DNA from: Granulosicoccus sp036478595
Lineage (GTDB): Bacteria > Pseudomonadota > Gammaproteobacteria > Granulosicoccales > Granulosicoccaceae
Reading direction: 5' to 3'
Length of the DNA: 64,000 bases
NCBI GenBank assembly: GCA_036478595.1
Contig: JAZGEF010000036.1
Location: 62,001 to 126,000, forward strand
Shown here: positions 34,960 to 43,527 of the stretch, piece by piece
Position numbering within the stretch: the first letter of the stretch is position 1
How the letters are laid out: every line of letters starts with the position of its first letter
Made by a program: the position numbers and the translations under genes
The notes under the pieces: generated by a model
Databases searched by the model: none
Told to the model about the DNA's origin: nothing
What the model saw: only the letters and a program-made list of their open reading frames with translations

Positions 34960-36089
34960 TTATCTTGTTTTCAAGCATGGTGTTTTTTTGTATTTACACC
35001 TATGCCGTGTTTCCCATAGTGATGCATTTTCTGGCTAGGTGCAGGCCCGTGCTAAAACCATCTGCACCCAGCGATTGGCCAAGTGTGAGTATTGTGATTG
35101 CCTTGCACAATGAAGAACATAATTTGTATAAAAAATATAACGGCCTAAAGCTGCTGGATTACCCGCAAGAGCGGTTAGAGTTTGTATTGGTATCAGATGG
35201 TTCTACGGACGGTACTTGGCCAGCGCTACAACAAATTGCATCAGCTGATTCGCGTATTGTGGCGCACCATTATGATCAAGCCGCGGGTAAGCCAAGTGCA
35301 CTAAATGTTGCCCTTAAAAAAGCTACTGGCAAGATCATCGTATTTATGGATGCTCGCCAGTCTGTTTCTGCCAACGCTGTTAAAACGCTGGTATCGTATT
35401 TACAAGACCCAAAAATAGGCGCCGTCAGTGGCGAGCTGGTTTTGGGAAGTCCTGATACGGATGGTGCAAATGATGCTGCTAACGTGGGTTTATACTGGCT
35501 TTATGAAAAATGGATAAGAGAAAACGAAAGTCGATGGTATTCCACCACTGGCGCAACCGGCGCCCTGTACGCCATTCGAAAGAGCGATTACCTGCCACAT
35601 GCAGCGGATGTATTATTAGACGACTTTGATACGCCGGTAAAATTACTTAAACAAGGCAAACGCACGGTATTTGCATCTGAAGCCAAAGTATACGATGTGG
35701 CTGAAGCTTCATCCAGCATCGAATTCAAACGTAAGGTTAGAACGCTAGCGGGTAATTTCCAATCGTTTAGTAGGCAATCTTGGTTGTTTAACCTGGCTAT
35801 AAATCCGGTTTGGTGGCAATTTTTATCGCACAAGGTTTTTCGGTTATTGGTGCCGTACGCCATGGTGATCGCATTTCTTGCATCGGTATTGGGAGGTGGA
35901 TTATTTCTAAACACCATGCTGGTACTACAGTGTTTGTTTTATGGATTAGGAATAATTTCCTTTTTAACTAAGAGCCGCAATAGCGTTCTTAATTTTATCA
36001 AAGTGTTTTTACAACTCAATGCTGCAGCGGTGTTGGGTGCTTATCGTTTTATCACTGCGCAGGCTAGCGTGCGTTGGAAGCAGTCGTGA
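34956..36089 (+). CDS. Membrane glycosyltransferase family 2
   Basis: This 377-residue GT-A enzyme has an N-terminal membrane segment (about 5-25). The catalytic domain has VSIVIALHNEEHNLYKK, LVSDGSTDGTW, a DxD-like site in VFMDARQS and the acid LDDFDT. Two or three C-terminal membrane segments follow (about 300-370). This plan is that of processive or single-addition polysaccharide synthases; the QxxRW motif is replaced by RKVRTLAGNFQSF, arguing for single addition. I start at the ATG at 34956, in an ATGA overlap with the flippase gene, instead of the in-frame GTG at 34926. Confidence 0.9.
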   Translation: MIILFSSMVFFCIYTYAVFPIVMHFLARCRPVLKPSAPSDWPSVSIVIALHNEEHNLYKKYNGLKLLDYPQERLEFVLVSDGSTDGTWPALQQIASADSRIVAHHYDQAAGKPSALNVALKKATGKIIVFMDARQSVSANAVKTLVSYLQDPKIGAVSGELVLGSPDTDGANDAANVGLYWLYEKWIRENESRWYSTTGATGALYAIRKSDYLPHAADVLLDDFDTPVKLLKQGKRTVFASEAKVYDVAEASSSIEFKRKVRTLAGNFQSFSRQSWLFNLAINPVWWQFLSHKVFRLLVPYAMVIAFLASVLGGGLFLNTMLVLQCLFYGLGIISFLTKSRNSVLNFIKVFLQLNAAAVLGAYRFITAQASVRWKQS

Positions 36090-36856
36090 GCATCGTGTTG
36101 ATGTATCACGCCTTGTATGCAGATAACGATATTTCACTTATCGATGCTGAAGATCTGCCATATGCTGTGTCGGTAAGAGATTTCACTCAGCAGATGGAAT
36201 TGCTTCGACAGTATTCTGTTGGTTTGTGGTCTGACTCTACACAGCCTGACATTATTATCACGTTTGATGATGGGCATATAAGTAACCACGATTTAGCATT
36301 TCCCATTTTGAAACAATTTGGATTTACCGCTTATTGTTTTATTACCAGCGATTTCATCGGCAAGCGCCGTGGATTTTGTGAATCAGCTCACATTTCTACT
36401 ATGGCGGCGCGGGGCATTATAATAGGGGCTCATGGGCAAACGCACCAATTCTTCGACGATCTATCAGTTGCTGCCGCTGAAGCTGAGCTACGTGCTTGCA
36501 GCACCACACTGAAGGGCATAACAGGCTCGGAGGTGCATTGCATATCTTTTCCAGGTGGGCGTTACAACAACGATACCCTGAAGCTATGCGATCAAACAGG
36601 GCTAAAACTCATGTTTGGCTCGAAATTTGGTGCGGCAACGGGTGCTGCACCAAATTCGATATCGGGTGAATCGGGTGTGATTAATCGTATCGCGGTACGC
36701 CGTAACACCAGTTTAGCCGAATTTAAACGCATAATTAGCCAGGACAAAAAATACTACTTTACCCAGACTGCTAAGCACTGGTGTAAGCAAACACTAAAGC
36801 GTGTAGTCGGTAATAAACTTTATCATGGCCTCTACAAACTCCTTTCCAGACGCTGA
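36086..36856 (+). CDS. Polysaccharide deacetylase (CE4)
   Basis: The 256-residue protein carries the canonical NodB motifs: motif 1 ITFDDGHISN (catalytic and metal aspartates), motif 2 IGAHGQTHQF (HxxxH) and motif 3 SFPGGRYNN. It would remove acetyl groups from N-acetylated sugars. No signal peptide is visible, although the basic C-terminus (KQTLKRVVGNKLYHGLYKLL) could touch the membrane. The start is GTG at 36086, overlapping the glycosyltransferase stop as GTGA; a TTG at 36074 is the only alternative. Its last 32 bases overlap the next gene. Confidence 0.9.
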   Translation: MSIVLMYHALYADNDISLIDAEDLPYAVSVRDFTQQMELLRQYSVGLWSDSTQPDIIITFDDGHISNHDLAFPILKQFGFTAYCFITSDFIGKRRGFCESAHISTMAARGIIIGAHGQTHQFFDDLSVAAAEAELRACSTTLKGITGSEVHCISFPGGRYNNDTLKLCDQTGLKLMFGSKFGAATGAAPNSISGESGVINRIAVRRNTSLAEFKRIISQDKKYYFTQTAKHWCKQTLKRVVGNKLYHGLYKLLSRR

Positions 36857-38561
36857 GCCTAGTGCTCGTGGCGCGCGCAAGGTGCCGCGTGAACTGCGCG
36901 GCCGTAAAGCGGGCAAACGCAAGCAACGGTTGAAAGATCGTCGCCAGCATGCGCTGGATGCTATGGATAAGGGGTGGCCGGCGTGGAGTGGGCTTAAGCC
37001 TATTTTTATATTCTTGCTGTTCCCAGCAGCGTTTGCCATGCTGATCATATTGACCGGTGGTCACTGGCCAAAAGCTGCGTTGTACCCAATTGCCGCCATG
37101 TTGGGTTTGTACGTTGGCATTAGTGCGTTTACCGGAGTTGAATTAACACTGGCGTGTCTGTTATTGTATCTTCCGTTTTCTACGACTTATGTCATTCCGT
37201 TAGCGCCGGGCATAAATGGCACCAATATGCTGTTACTGCTGGGTTTGTTTGCCTCTGTCATGAGTGCGTCAAACAAGCGACAGACCTTTATTCCTTGGCT
37301 ACCTGGCACAGGCATGGTGGTGGCATTTGGTTTCTGGAGTGCACTATCGGGTTTTACGGTAATGGCTCATCCTGGTGGTTTCAACTATTTGCTCTACCAC
37401 GAGTTGCTCAACTACAAAGCTTGGCTTGACCAGTTTTTACTGTATTACATCGCGATGTGTACAGTGCGCGATACCGAGACCGCAAAACGCGTCGTGCTCT
37501 ACATGTGCCTCGGGGCGATCGTGCTGGTTCTTTATTCGGTGCCAGAATTGCTCGATAAAATGGGTCGTTCATCTATCGAAAAAAGCCGCATAGAGGGGCC
37601 GCAGAAGCAGTCAAACAATTTTGGTGGCTTTGTTGCCTACACAATATTACCCGTAGGGGCGTTGTTTCTAACCTACATCAAAGATTATCGAGCGTGGTTC
37701 GTCACACCGTATTTTCTGATTGCGGCTAAAGTGCTGATATCGACATTTTCTCGCGGCGCGTATTTGGCGATTGCCGCAGGGGCGATGCTTGCCACCTATT
37801 ACAAAGGCAAGGGGTTTCTGATCATAGCTCTCACCATCGCCATTTCCTTGGTGCTGGTGTTTCCAAGTATTATTCCTGAATCGATTTTACTCAGAATGCA
37901 ATCAATCACGGCTCATTCTGAAAATATCGGCCGAGGCACTGAAGAGCAACTCGATAAGAGCTCGGAGCACAGGCTGATACTTTGGCGGGCTGCTGCAAAG
38001 ATGACCTTAGAAGATCCTATACTAGGTAAGGGTTTTAAAGGCTTCCAAGCACTCAAATCGTTATATACGGAGCGACCAGTGCATGAAGCCGATCCGCACA
38101 GCATGTATCTTTATATCTCCTCGCAAATGGGATTGCCAGCGCTGGTGCTGTTCCTATTAATACTGGCCTATGCGTTTCACCTTGGGCGTGGGCTAAGCCG
38201 TAACCGTGAGGATCTCTTTGTTAGAGCAATTGGTATCGGCGGGGCTGCTGCAACAGTCTGCTATGCCATTATTTGTATTTTTGGTTCACGAGCGGTGAAT
38301 TTAGAGTTTACGGCCTATTTCTGGACCTATCTTGCGTGCATGCAGATAATTACACTGGATCTCAAAAAAACAGCAATCAGCGCTAAGCCCAAAAAGAATC
38401 GCAATGTGGCGGTCAATCAAAACAAGCGCTTGGCACAGGAGAATGAGCCTAAGCAGGCTCATGATGAGCCAGAAGTTCCAGCGCCCAAACTGTTGATAGC
38501 GCCACGTAAACGCCTGCGTAAAGATAGAGCAGGGCGTAAATCTAGGCGTCAAATCCCCTGA
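36825..38561 (+). CDS. O-antigen ligase/polymerase family membrane protein (Wzy-like)
   Basis: The 578-residue protein has about 12 membrane segments and the Wzy_C/WaaL features: STFSRGAYLAIAAGAML, a large periplasmic loop with EHRLILWRAAAKMTLEDP, and GKGFKGFQAL plus HSMYLYISSQMGLPALVLF. It should polymerise the repeat units or transfer the chain to an acceptor. It resembles the ligases of exosortase-type loci. The N-terminus (about 10-45) is strongly basic (RGRKAGKRKQRLKDRRQ), as is the last 60-residue tail (PRKRLRKDRAGRKSRRQ), both cytoplasmic by the positive-inside rule. The ATG overlaps the deacetylase gene by 32 bases. It ends the operon. Confidence 0.87.
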   Translation: MASTNSFPDAEPSARGARKVPRELRGRKAGKRKQRLKDRRQHALDAMDKGWPAWSGLKPIFIFLLFPAAFAMLIILTGGHWPKAALYPIAAMLGLYVGISAFTGVELTLACLLLYLPFSTTYVIPLAPGINGTNMLLLLGLFASVMSASNKRQTFIPWLPGTGMVVAFGFWSALSGFTVMAHPGGFNYLLYHELLNYKAWLDQFLLYYIAMCTVRDTETAKRVVLYMCLGAIVLVLYSVPELLDKMGRSSIEKSRIEGPQKQSNNFGGFVAYTILPVGALFLTYIKDYRAWFVTPYFLIAAKVLISTFSRGAYLAIAAGAMLATYYKGKGFLIIALTIAISLVLVFPSIIPESILLRMQSITAHSENIGRGTEEQLDKSSEHRLILWRAAAKMTLEDPILGKGFKGFQALKSLYTERPVHEADPHSMYLYISSQMGLPALVLFLLILAYAFHLGRGLSRNREDLFVRAIGIGGAAATVCYAIICIFGSRAVNLEFTAYFWTYLACMQIITLDLKKTAISAKPKKNRNVAVNQNKRLAQENEPKQAHDEPEVPAPKLLIAPRKRLRKDRAGRKSRRQIP

Positions 38562-38624
38562 ACGCGCTGAATTGCTAGATCGATGGCAAGTCCCGGCCAG
38601 CCAGCTAAACTCCTATAACCTCAT

Positions 38625-38656
38625 TTGCCCCTTCTAGGCTATTTAAGTCGGGGCAA
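38625..38656 (+). terminator. Inverted repeat after the polysaccharide operon
   Basis: TTGCCCC (38625-38631) and GGGGCAA (38650-38656) form a 7-bp GC-rich stem with an 18-base loop, 63 bases after the last gene of the operon. There is no U-tract, so it is at best a weak terminator or an RNA-end stabiliser. Confidence 0.35.
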
Positions 38657-38754
38657 TCGGACCCATATTGGGGTATGAAAATTGCGGGATATAGTTTGAT
38701 TTCAAGCTGTGGCGCAAGCTTTGCAACAGGAAACACAGATTCGGTCCCGCAGTG

Positions 38755-38782
38755 TTGCACATTAGTCGAACGGCAGTAAAAT
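38755..38782 (+). promoter_or_regulatory. Candidate promoter of clpS
   Basis: TTGCAC (38755-38760) and TAAAAT (38777-38782, 5 of 6) are 16 bases apart and lie 38 bases before the clpS ATG. The inverted repeat ACGGC/GCCGT overlaps the -10 box. Confidence 0.5.
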
Positions 38783-38820
38783 GGCCGTGTAATTGTGAAT
38801 ATGCGTGGATACGGACTTAA

Positions 38821-39138
38821 ATGAGTCAAGAAGAAGATAACAATCACGGAGATTTGGTTGTTGAACAGGCCAAGCCGAAACTGGCCAAGCCGCCACTGTT
38901 CAAGGTGTATCTAGTCAATGATGATTTTACACCGATGGAATTTGTGGTTGAAGTTTTGCAAGTGTTTTTTCAGTTGGATTATGAACAGGCTCACCAAGTT
39001 ATGCTGCACGTGCATAAACGCGGTAAAGGAGTTTGCGGTGTTTTTACCCGCGAAATTGCTGAAACTAAAGTTGCTTTAGTGAATCAATACTCCAGAGACA
39101 GTAATCATCCACTGATGTGCGACATGGAAGAAGCGTAA
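38821..39138 (+). CDS. clpS: ATP-dependent Clp protease adaptor ClpS
   Basis: ClpS delivers N-degron proteins to ClpAP. The 105-residue protein (E. coli 106) has the disordered acidic N-terminus and then the conserved core: YLVNDDFTPMEFVVEVLQVF with the N-degron pocket, and HVHKRGKGVCGVFTREIAETK. Its partner clpA follows 168 bases downstream, the standard order. That AT-rich gap may hold a separate clpA promoter, but no clear -10/-35 pair stands out. Confidence 0.97.
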   Translation: MSQEEDNNHGDLVVEQAKPKLAKPPLFKVYLVNDDFTPMEFVVEVLQVFFQLDYEQAHQVMLHVHKRGKGVCGVFTREIAETKVALVNQYSRDSNHPLMCDMEEA

Positions 39139-39306
39139 TGTGTTTTTATTTTTGCAGTGACTAATGTTGTAACAAAAATAATACAAGCAAAGATGTAAAT
39201 GTTTCGTACAAGTATGAACAACAGTTTTACCGTACTTGAAAACGTATTGAAAACTTAATCGATATTTTAGTTAGAAACTCAACTTGGGTTAACAATAACA
39301 ACTGAC

Positions 39307-41583
39307 ATGCTAAGTAAAGAACTCGAATTTACCCTAAACAACGCTTTCAAAGAAGCGCGTGCCCGGCGGTTTGAATTCATGACGGTGGAGCACTTGCTGC
39401 TCGCACTGATTGATAACCCCACTGCTGCGCAAGTATTGCGTGCCTGCGGTGGTGATCTCGACACGCTACGTGATGAACTCGATACCTTCGTTGAAGAAAA
39501 CACACCATTGCTTGATGAGAATGACACACGCGAAACTCAGCCAACATTAGGTTTTCAGCGAGTTTTACAGCGTGCCGTATTCCATGTGCAAAGCTCCGGT
39601 AAAAAAGAAGTCACGGGTGCAAATGTATTGGTTGCCATTTTTGGCGAGCAGGATTCGCAAACGGTGTATCTTCTTAACAAGCAAAACATTACTCGTCTTG
39701 ATGTTGTTAATTACATCTCGCACGGCATTGCTAAAAACTCTCAAGACGAACCGGAAGATCTAGAAGACGGTGCTTCAGAATTTTCTGGTGAAGAAGGCGA
39801 AGCTGATGCACGCCCATTAGATAAATTTGCCTCCAACCTTAATATTAAGGCGCAAAACGGCGAAATCGATCCACTCATTGGTCGCGAAAAAGAAATTGAG
39901 CGAGCATCGCAAATACTTTGCCGGCGTCGTAAAAACAACCCTCTATTAGTTGGAGAGGCTGGTGTTGGCAAGACTGCAATCGCCGAAGGTTTAGCTAAAC
40001 GCATCGTTGATGGCGATGTACCTGAGGTGCTAGCTGACAGTGTTATCTACTCACTTGATTTAGGTGCGCTGGTTGCAGGCACTAAATATCGCGGTGACTT
40101 TGAAAAACGACTCAAGAGCATCCTGACTCAGCTGAAGAAAGAATCAGGCGCTGTATTGTTCATTGATGAAATCCACACCATCATTGGTGCAGGTGCTGCA
40201 TCGGGTGGCGTTATGGATGCATCTAACCTTATCAAGCCTATGCTGGCTTCTGGCGAGCTTAAGTGTATTGGTTCTACCACTTATCAAGAATACCGCGGTA
40301 TTTTCGAAAAAGATCGCGCACTTGCCAGACGTTTTCAAAAGATCGATGTTGCAGAACCAACAGTTGACCAAACTTACGAAATACTAAAAGGTTTGAAGTC
40401 TCGCTACGAAGAGTTTCATGATGTTAAGTACTCAAGCAAAGCGTTGCGTACTGCAGCAGAGCTAGCGGGTCGTTATATCAATGATCGATTTTTACCTGAC
40501 AAAGCCATCGACGTTATCGATGAAGCTGGCGCTAATCACCGAGTAAAAGGTGCAGCGGCAAAAGGTAAAAAGTCGATTGGTGTAAAAGATATCGAGGCGA
40601 TAGTAGCAAAGATTGCGCGTATACCGGAAAAGAGTGTGTCTTCAACCGATATGGACAAGCTGCGTACATTGGCGCGTGATCTACGCATGTTGGTATTTGG
40701 TCAAGATGATGCGATTGACACGCTGGCGGCAGCGATCAAAATGTCGCGCTCTGGATTAGGCCCACAGGACAAGCCAATCGGTTGCTTTATGTTTGCAGGG
40801 CCAACAGGTGTAGGTAAAACAGAAGTCACCAAGCAACTTGCACAGGTAATGGGTATTGAGCTTGTACGGTTCGATATGTCTGAATACATGGAACGTCACA
40901 CGGTTTCTAGATTGATCGGTGCACCTCCAGGCTACGTTGGTTATGATCAAGGCGGCTTGTTAACTGACGCAGTCATTCAAAATCCACATTGTGTTATTTT
41001 GCTCGACGAAATTGAAAAGGCGCATCCGGATGTTTTTAACTTGCTGCTGCAAGTAATGGATCACGGTACGCTTACTGACAATAACGGTCGTAAGGCCGAT
41101 TTCAGAAATATTATTCTGATAATGACTACAAACGCTGGTGCTGAATCTATCTCGCGCACGTCCATGGGTTTTACAATTCAAGATAATGCGACTGATGGTA
41201 TGGAGGCGGTCAATAAGCTCTTTACGCCAGAATTTCGGAACAGGCTTGATACCGTCATTCAGTTTAAGCCGCTTGATAGAAGTATAATCATTAACGTTGT
41301 CGATAAGTTCATCATCGAACTCGAATCACAACTCGAAGATAAGAACGTGTCAATTGACTTTAACGCTGATGCAAAAACATGGCTGGCAGAGAACGGCTTT
41401 GATGCGAAGATGGGAGCACGCCCAATGGCGCGACTTATCAGCGAACACATCAAGAAGCCACTGGCAGATGAGATTCTTTTTGGCAAGCTTAAGTCTGGTG
41501 GGCGAGTGCGGGTCAAGGTTGATGAAGCAGGCAAGATCGATTTCGAGTTTGAAAGACGAGAGAATAAAGAAGCGACTGCTTGA
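39307..41583 (+). CDS. clpA: ATP-dependent Clp protease ATP-binding subunit ClpA
   Basis: ClpA is the AAA+ unfoldase of the ClpAP protease. The 758-residue protein (E. coli 758) has the N-domain that binds ClpS (MLSKELEFTLNNAFKEARAR), the first AAA module with Walker A GEAGVGKTAIAEGL, and the second with GPTGVGKTEVTKQLAQ and Walker B VILLDEIEKAHPDVFNLLLQ. The small C-terminal domain has GARPMARLISEHIKKPLADE. The ClpP-binding loop of the IGL/IGF type is not certain by eye. A clear terminator follows. Confidence 0.98.
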   Translation: MLSKELEFTLNNAFKEARARRFEFMTVEHLLLALIDNPTAAQVLRACGGDLDTLRDELDTFVEENTPLLDENDTRETQPTLGFQRVLQRAVFHVQSSGKKEVTGANVLVAIFGEQDSQTVYLLNKQNITRLDVVNYISHGIAKNSQDEPEDLEDGASEFSGEEGEADARPLDKFASNLNIKAQNGEIDPLIGREKEIERASQILCRRRKNNPLLVGEAGVGKTAIAEGLAKRIVDGDVPEVLADSVIYSLDLGALVAGTKYRGDFEKRLKSILTQLKKESGAVLFIDEIHTIIGAGAASGGVMDASNLIKPMLASGELKCIGSTTYQEYRGIFEKDRALARRFQKIDVAEPTVDQTYEILKGLKSRYEEFHDVKYSSKALRTAAELAGRYINDRFLPDKAIDVIDEAGANHRVKGAAAKGKKSIGVKDIEAIVAKIARIPEKSVSSTDMDKLRTLARDLRMLVFGQDDAIDTLAAAIKMSRSGLGPQDKPIGCFMFAGPTGVGKTEVTKQLAQVMGIELVRFDMSEYMERHTVSRLIGAPPGYVGYDQGGLLTDAVIQNPHCVILLDEIEKAHPDVFNLLLQVMDHGTLTDNNGRKADFRNIILIMTTNAGAESISRTSMGFTIQDNATDGMEAVNKLFTPEFRNRLDTVIQFKPLDRSIIINVVDKFIIELESQLEDKNVSIDFNADAKTWLAENGFDAKMGARPMARLISEHIKKPLADEILFGKLKSGGRVRVKVDEAGKIDFEFERRENKEATA

Positions 41584-41601
41584 TAGTTCATTCAAGCTAC
41601 C

Positions 41602-41633
41602 AAAAAAACGCTGCTTAACGCAGCGTTTTTTTT
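41602..41633 (+). terminator. Rho-independent terminator after clpA
   Basis: CGCTGC (41609-41614) and GCAGCG (41620-41625) form a stem around a TTAAC loop. The stem is extended by seven A bases upstream and eight T bases downstream, which also form the U-tract. The A-tract makes it usable from both strands. Confidence 0.9.
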
Positions 41634-41712
41634 GCCTGGTGCAAACAGTTATGGATTTTAAAATGGCAAACGCGGTAGTCACCGCACTGAATGCATAGGG
41701 CCGGAAGTTGCG

Positions 41713-41753
41713 AACATGCCACAGCTTATCTGTCCTCATAACGGAGGCATGTT
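41713..41753. repeat. Inverted repeat in the clpA-infA gap
   Basis: AACATGCC (41713-41720) and GGCATGTT (41746-41753) are perfect 8-base complements. An additional inner pairing (TCC/GGA) and a second partly overlapping one (ATCTGT at 41728 with ACAGAT at 41770) compete with it. The 190-base gap 41634-41825 has no protein-like frame. It may encode a small structured RNA or hold nothing functional. Confidence 0.3.
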
Positions 41754-41825
41754 TGGCTTGCTAGTGAGAACAGATGCTATCCCAGAGGTACTGACTTAGA
41801 TAGGGGGGAGCGCCCCGGACATTGA

Positions 41826-42044
41826 TTAACGACTGCGGTACGTAATTCGGCCTTTACTAAGGTCGTATGGAGTCATTTGCACAGTGACTTTATCGCCGGT
41901 GAGTATGCGAATGTAGTGCTTGCGCATTTTTCCCGATATGTGAGCAGTGACAACGTGCCCGTTTTCGAGTTCCACCCGGAACATGGTATTTGGAAGAGTG
42001 TCAACGACAGTCCCTTCCATTTCAATTGGTTCTTCTTTGGCCAT
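41826..42044 (-). CDS. infA: Translation initiation factor IF-1
   Basis: The 72-residue OB-fold protein helps IF-2 and IF-3 at the 30S A site. It starts MAKEEPIEMEGTVVDTLPNT and contains FRVELENGHVVTAHISGKMR and RILTGDKVTVQMTPYDLSKG, the canonical sequence and length. It is transcribed toward clpA, an arrangement seen in many Gammaproteobacteria. The gap upstream (42045-42329, 285 bases) holds TATAGT and TATATA boxes on the minus strand 15-35 bases before the start codon, without a clear -35. Confidence 0.98.
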   Translation of the reverse strand: MAKEEPIEMEGTVVDTLPNTMFRVELENGHVVTAHISGKMRKHYIRILTGDKVTVQMTPYDLSKGRITYRSR

Positions 42045-42329
42045 TAAATCTCGCTAGGTACCTATATACAATTACTATAAAAAAACAGGCGGCTCGATCC
42101 ACCAGATCGAATCCTCATATCTGCTATAAAAGCGTGCCTTAATGCAGTAGTTTAACACTCGAAAGAGGGTACGAACGCACCTTAGTACATTATATGGTGG
42201 TAGATCGGTAAATTTCAAGGCAATAAGCCTGCCTTTGTGTCCAGCATTACTTAAATATAGTGATTGTACTGAGGGCTTTTGAGTACGATAATAGTTGACT
42301 TGCCCGACCAACGCGGACCCTTTAGATCC

Positions 42330-42806
42330 ATGCAAGATACTCTGTTGCTCCGACCCAAAACCAGCGGAAGGTTTTCATCTTTGATGGAGCTTTACGAAAA
42401 TAACTATCGCATGGTGCGGCTGTTGATGCCTGAGCTATGCGCGATGAATGGAGCCGTGTATTTGTCTCAGCCTGACGGCAGGATGCAGTTGGAGCTAAGT
42501 CAGATAGAGCACAACCGCTACACAAGCACATTCAACCTGACCTACCGATTTACCGAATCATTGCGTGGTGAGAAAGAGCCTGATCTATCTGTGCGTATCT
42601 ATCATGATGCGCGCAGTTGTGAGGTGTTAAGTGGGTTCTTGCATAGCCGATGGGAGAGTCGCAAGGTTCGAAGCCTAGATTCGGGCTATCGATTGAATCG
42701 ATTTTTATTTAAGTGGTTAAGCTACTGCCTGCGTCAAGGGCATTCGTTTACCAAATCCCAAGCGGTCGTTAACGTTAAGGGCGCGACCCGGCGTTCCGAG
42801 ACCTAG
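42330..42806 (+). CDS. YqiB-family protein (DUF1249)
   Basis: The 158-residue protein resembles E. coli YqiB: FSSLMELYENNYRMVRLLMP at the start, then RYTSTFNLTYRF, a region VRIYHDARSCEVLSGF (compare VRLYHDA in YqiB), and RLNRFLFKWLSYCLRQGH near the end. Function unknown; no membrane or export signal. I use ATG 42330. A TTG at 42279 preceded by GAGGG would add 17 residues. The C-terminal codons run into a GC-rich repeat-like segment (AAGGGCGCG, CCGGCGTTC) also seen after acnB, so the last 10-15 residues are probably recent additions. Confidence 0.82.
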   Translation: MQDTLLLRPKTSGRFSSLMELYENNYRMVRLLMPELCAMNGAVYLSQPDGRMQLELSQIEHNRYTSTFNLTYRFTESLRGEKEPDLSVRIYHDARSCEVLSGFLHSRWESRKVRSLDSGYRLNRFLFKWLSYCLRQGHSFTKSQAVVNVKGATRRSET

Positions 42807-42814
42807 TACTAATA

Positions 42815-42866
42815 CTGTCATTCTGTCACCCCCTGTGCGGGGATGATCATTTTAAGGGGATGACAG
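42815..42866. repeat. Long imperfect palindrome (REP-like) between convergent genes
   Basis: CTGTCAT (42815-42821) pairs with ATGACAG (42860-42866), and an inner stem CCCC-TGTGC-GGGG (42830-42842) is nested in it. GTCA, CCCC and GGGGATGA units are repeated within 50 bases. It lies between the convergent YqiB-like and DUF4124 genes and may act as a bidirectional terminator or be a repetitive intergenic palindrome. Confidence 0.5.
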
Positions 42867-42907
42867 CGTGTAGCTACTAGACCTCACGCTGCCATTTGGT
42901 GCTCTGT

Positions 42908-43474
42908 TTATTCTATACAATGCTTGTTGAAGCTTGTTTGGTAGCGGGCCATGTGAATAACCGTGTTGTCCATATCGTCTTCACTCAGCTCTAATCGTAA
43001 ACGGCGCTCAAGTGAGACAACTCGCTTACTAAGATCAGCACATTGCTTTCGCTTTTGGGCTGATACAACTGTTCGACTGTTTGATGCCCCTGCTGTGCTC
43101 GCTACCTGCAGAGCGGGTGACCCTGGCTGAACAGTTGCACGTGAAATACCTTGTTTCATGCTATTGGTAGCTGGTGCGTAATTCACGACGCTGGCAGGCT
43201 TGGCAGCTTTGGGAGTTTGTAGATCTTGTGCTGATAAACGTGGCGTTGCAGGTGGCTGGGCAACCGGGTTTGAGTTTCGCACACTGTTTGCTGGCTTCTT
43301 TAGCCCTGTTTTACCGTCGGTGTTTTCGCCAATGGCCTCGAAATCAACGCCAGCAGCCGGAGGCGTAGGCGAGAATGTGATCGAACCGTCGGCTTCAAAC
43401 CATTTGTACAGTTTGGCTGACAGAGCGGGTTGGGCGATTGCCAACAGCAGAATGAAAGCGATTTTTCGGGTCAT
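42908..43474 (-). CDS. DUF4124-domain exported protein
   Basis: The 188-residue protein starts with a signal peptide (MTRKIAFILLLAIAQPALSA). Directly after it is the short DUF4124 motif KLYKWFEADGSITFSPTPP, a WxDxxGxxxY/F-type repeat of unknown role. An Ala/Pro/Ser-rich linker (about 50-130) and a helical C-terminus with paired cysteines (KQCADLSKRVVSLERRLRLE and a final HC) follow. It is probably periplasmic. I start at the ATG ending at 43474; an open extension upstream overlaps crcB on the other strand and is unlikely. Confidence 0.8.
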   Translation of the reverse strand: MTRKIAFILLLAIAQPALSAKLYKWFEADGSITFSPTPPAAGVDFEAIGENTDGKTGLKKPANSVRNSNPVAQPPATPRLSAQDLQTPKAAKPASVVNYAPATNSMKQGISRATVQPGSPALQVASTAGASNSRTVVSAQKRKQCADLSKRVVSLERRLRLELSEDDMDNTVIHMARYQTSFNKHCIE

Positions 43475-43527
43475 GATGATCGTTTTTGCGATAGAGTCGA
43501 CGAAATTGATATGCAAACTCGGTGCCG

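Noticed and set aside
42075..42335. 86-residue minus-strand frame upstream of infA
   Set aside because: No recognisable features, and it overlaps the likely infA promoter and the YqiB-like start.
43475..43527. Fluoride riboswitch before crcB
   Set aside because: The short gap contains none of the conserved riboswitch segments.
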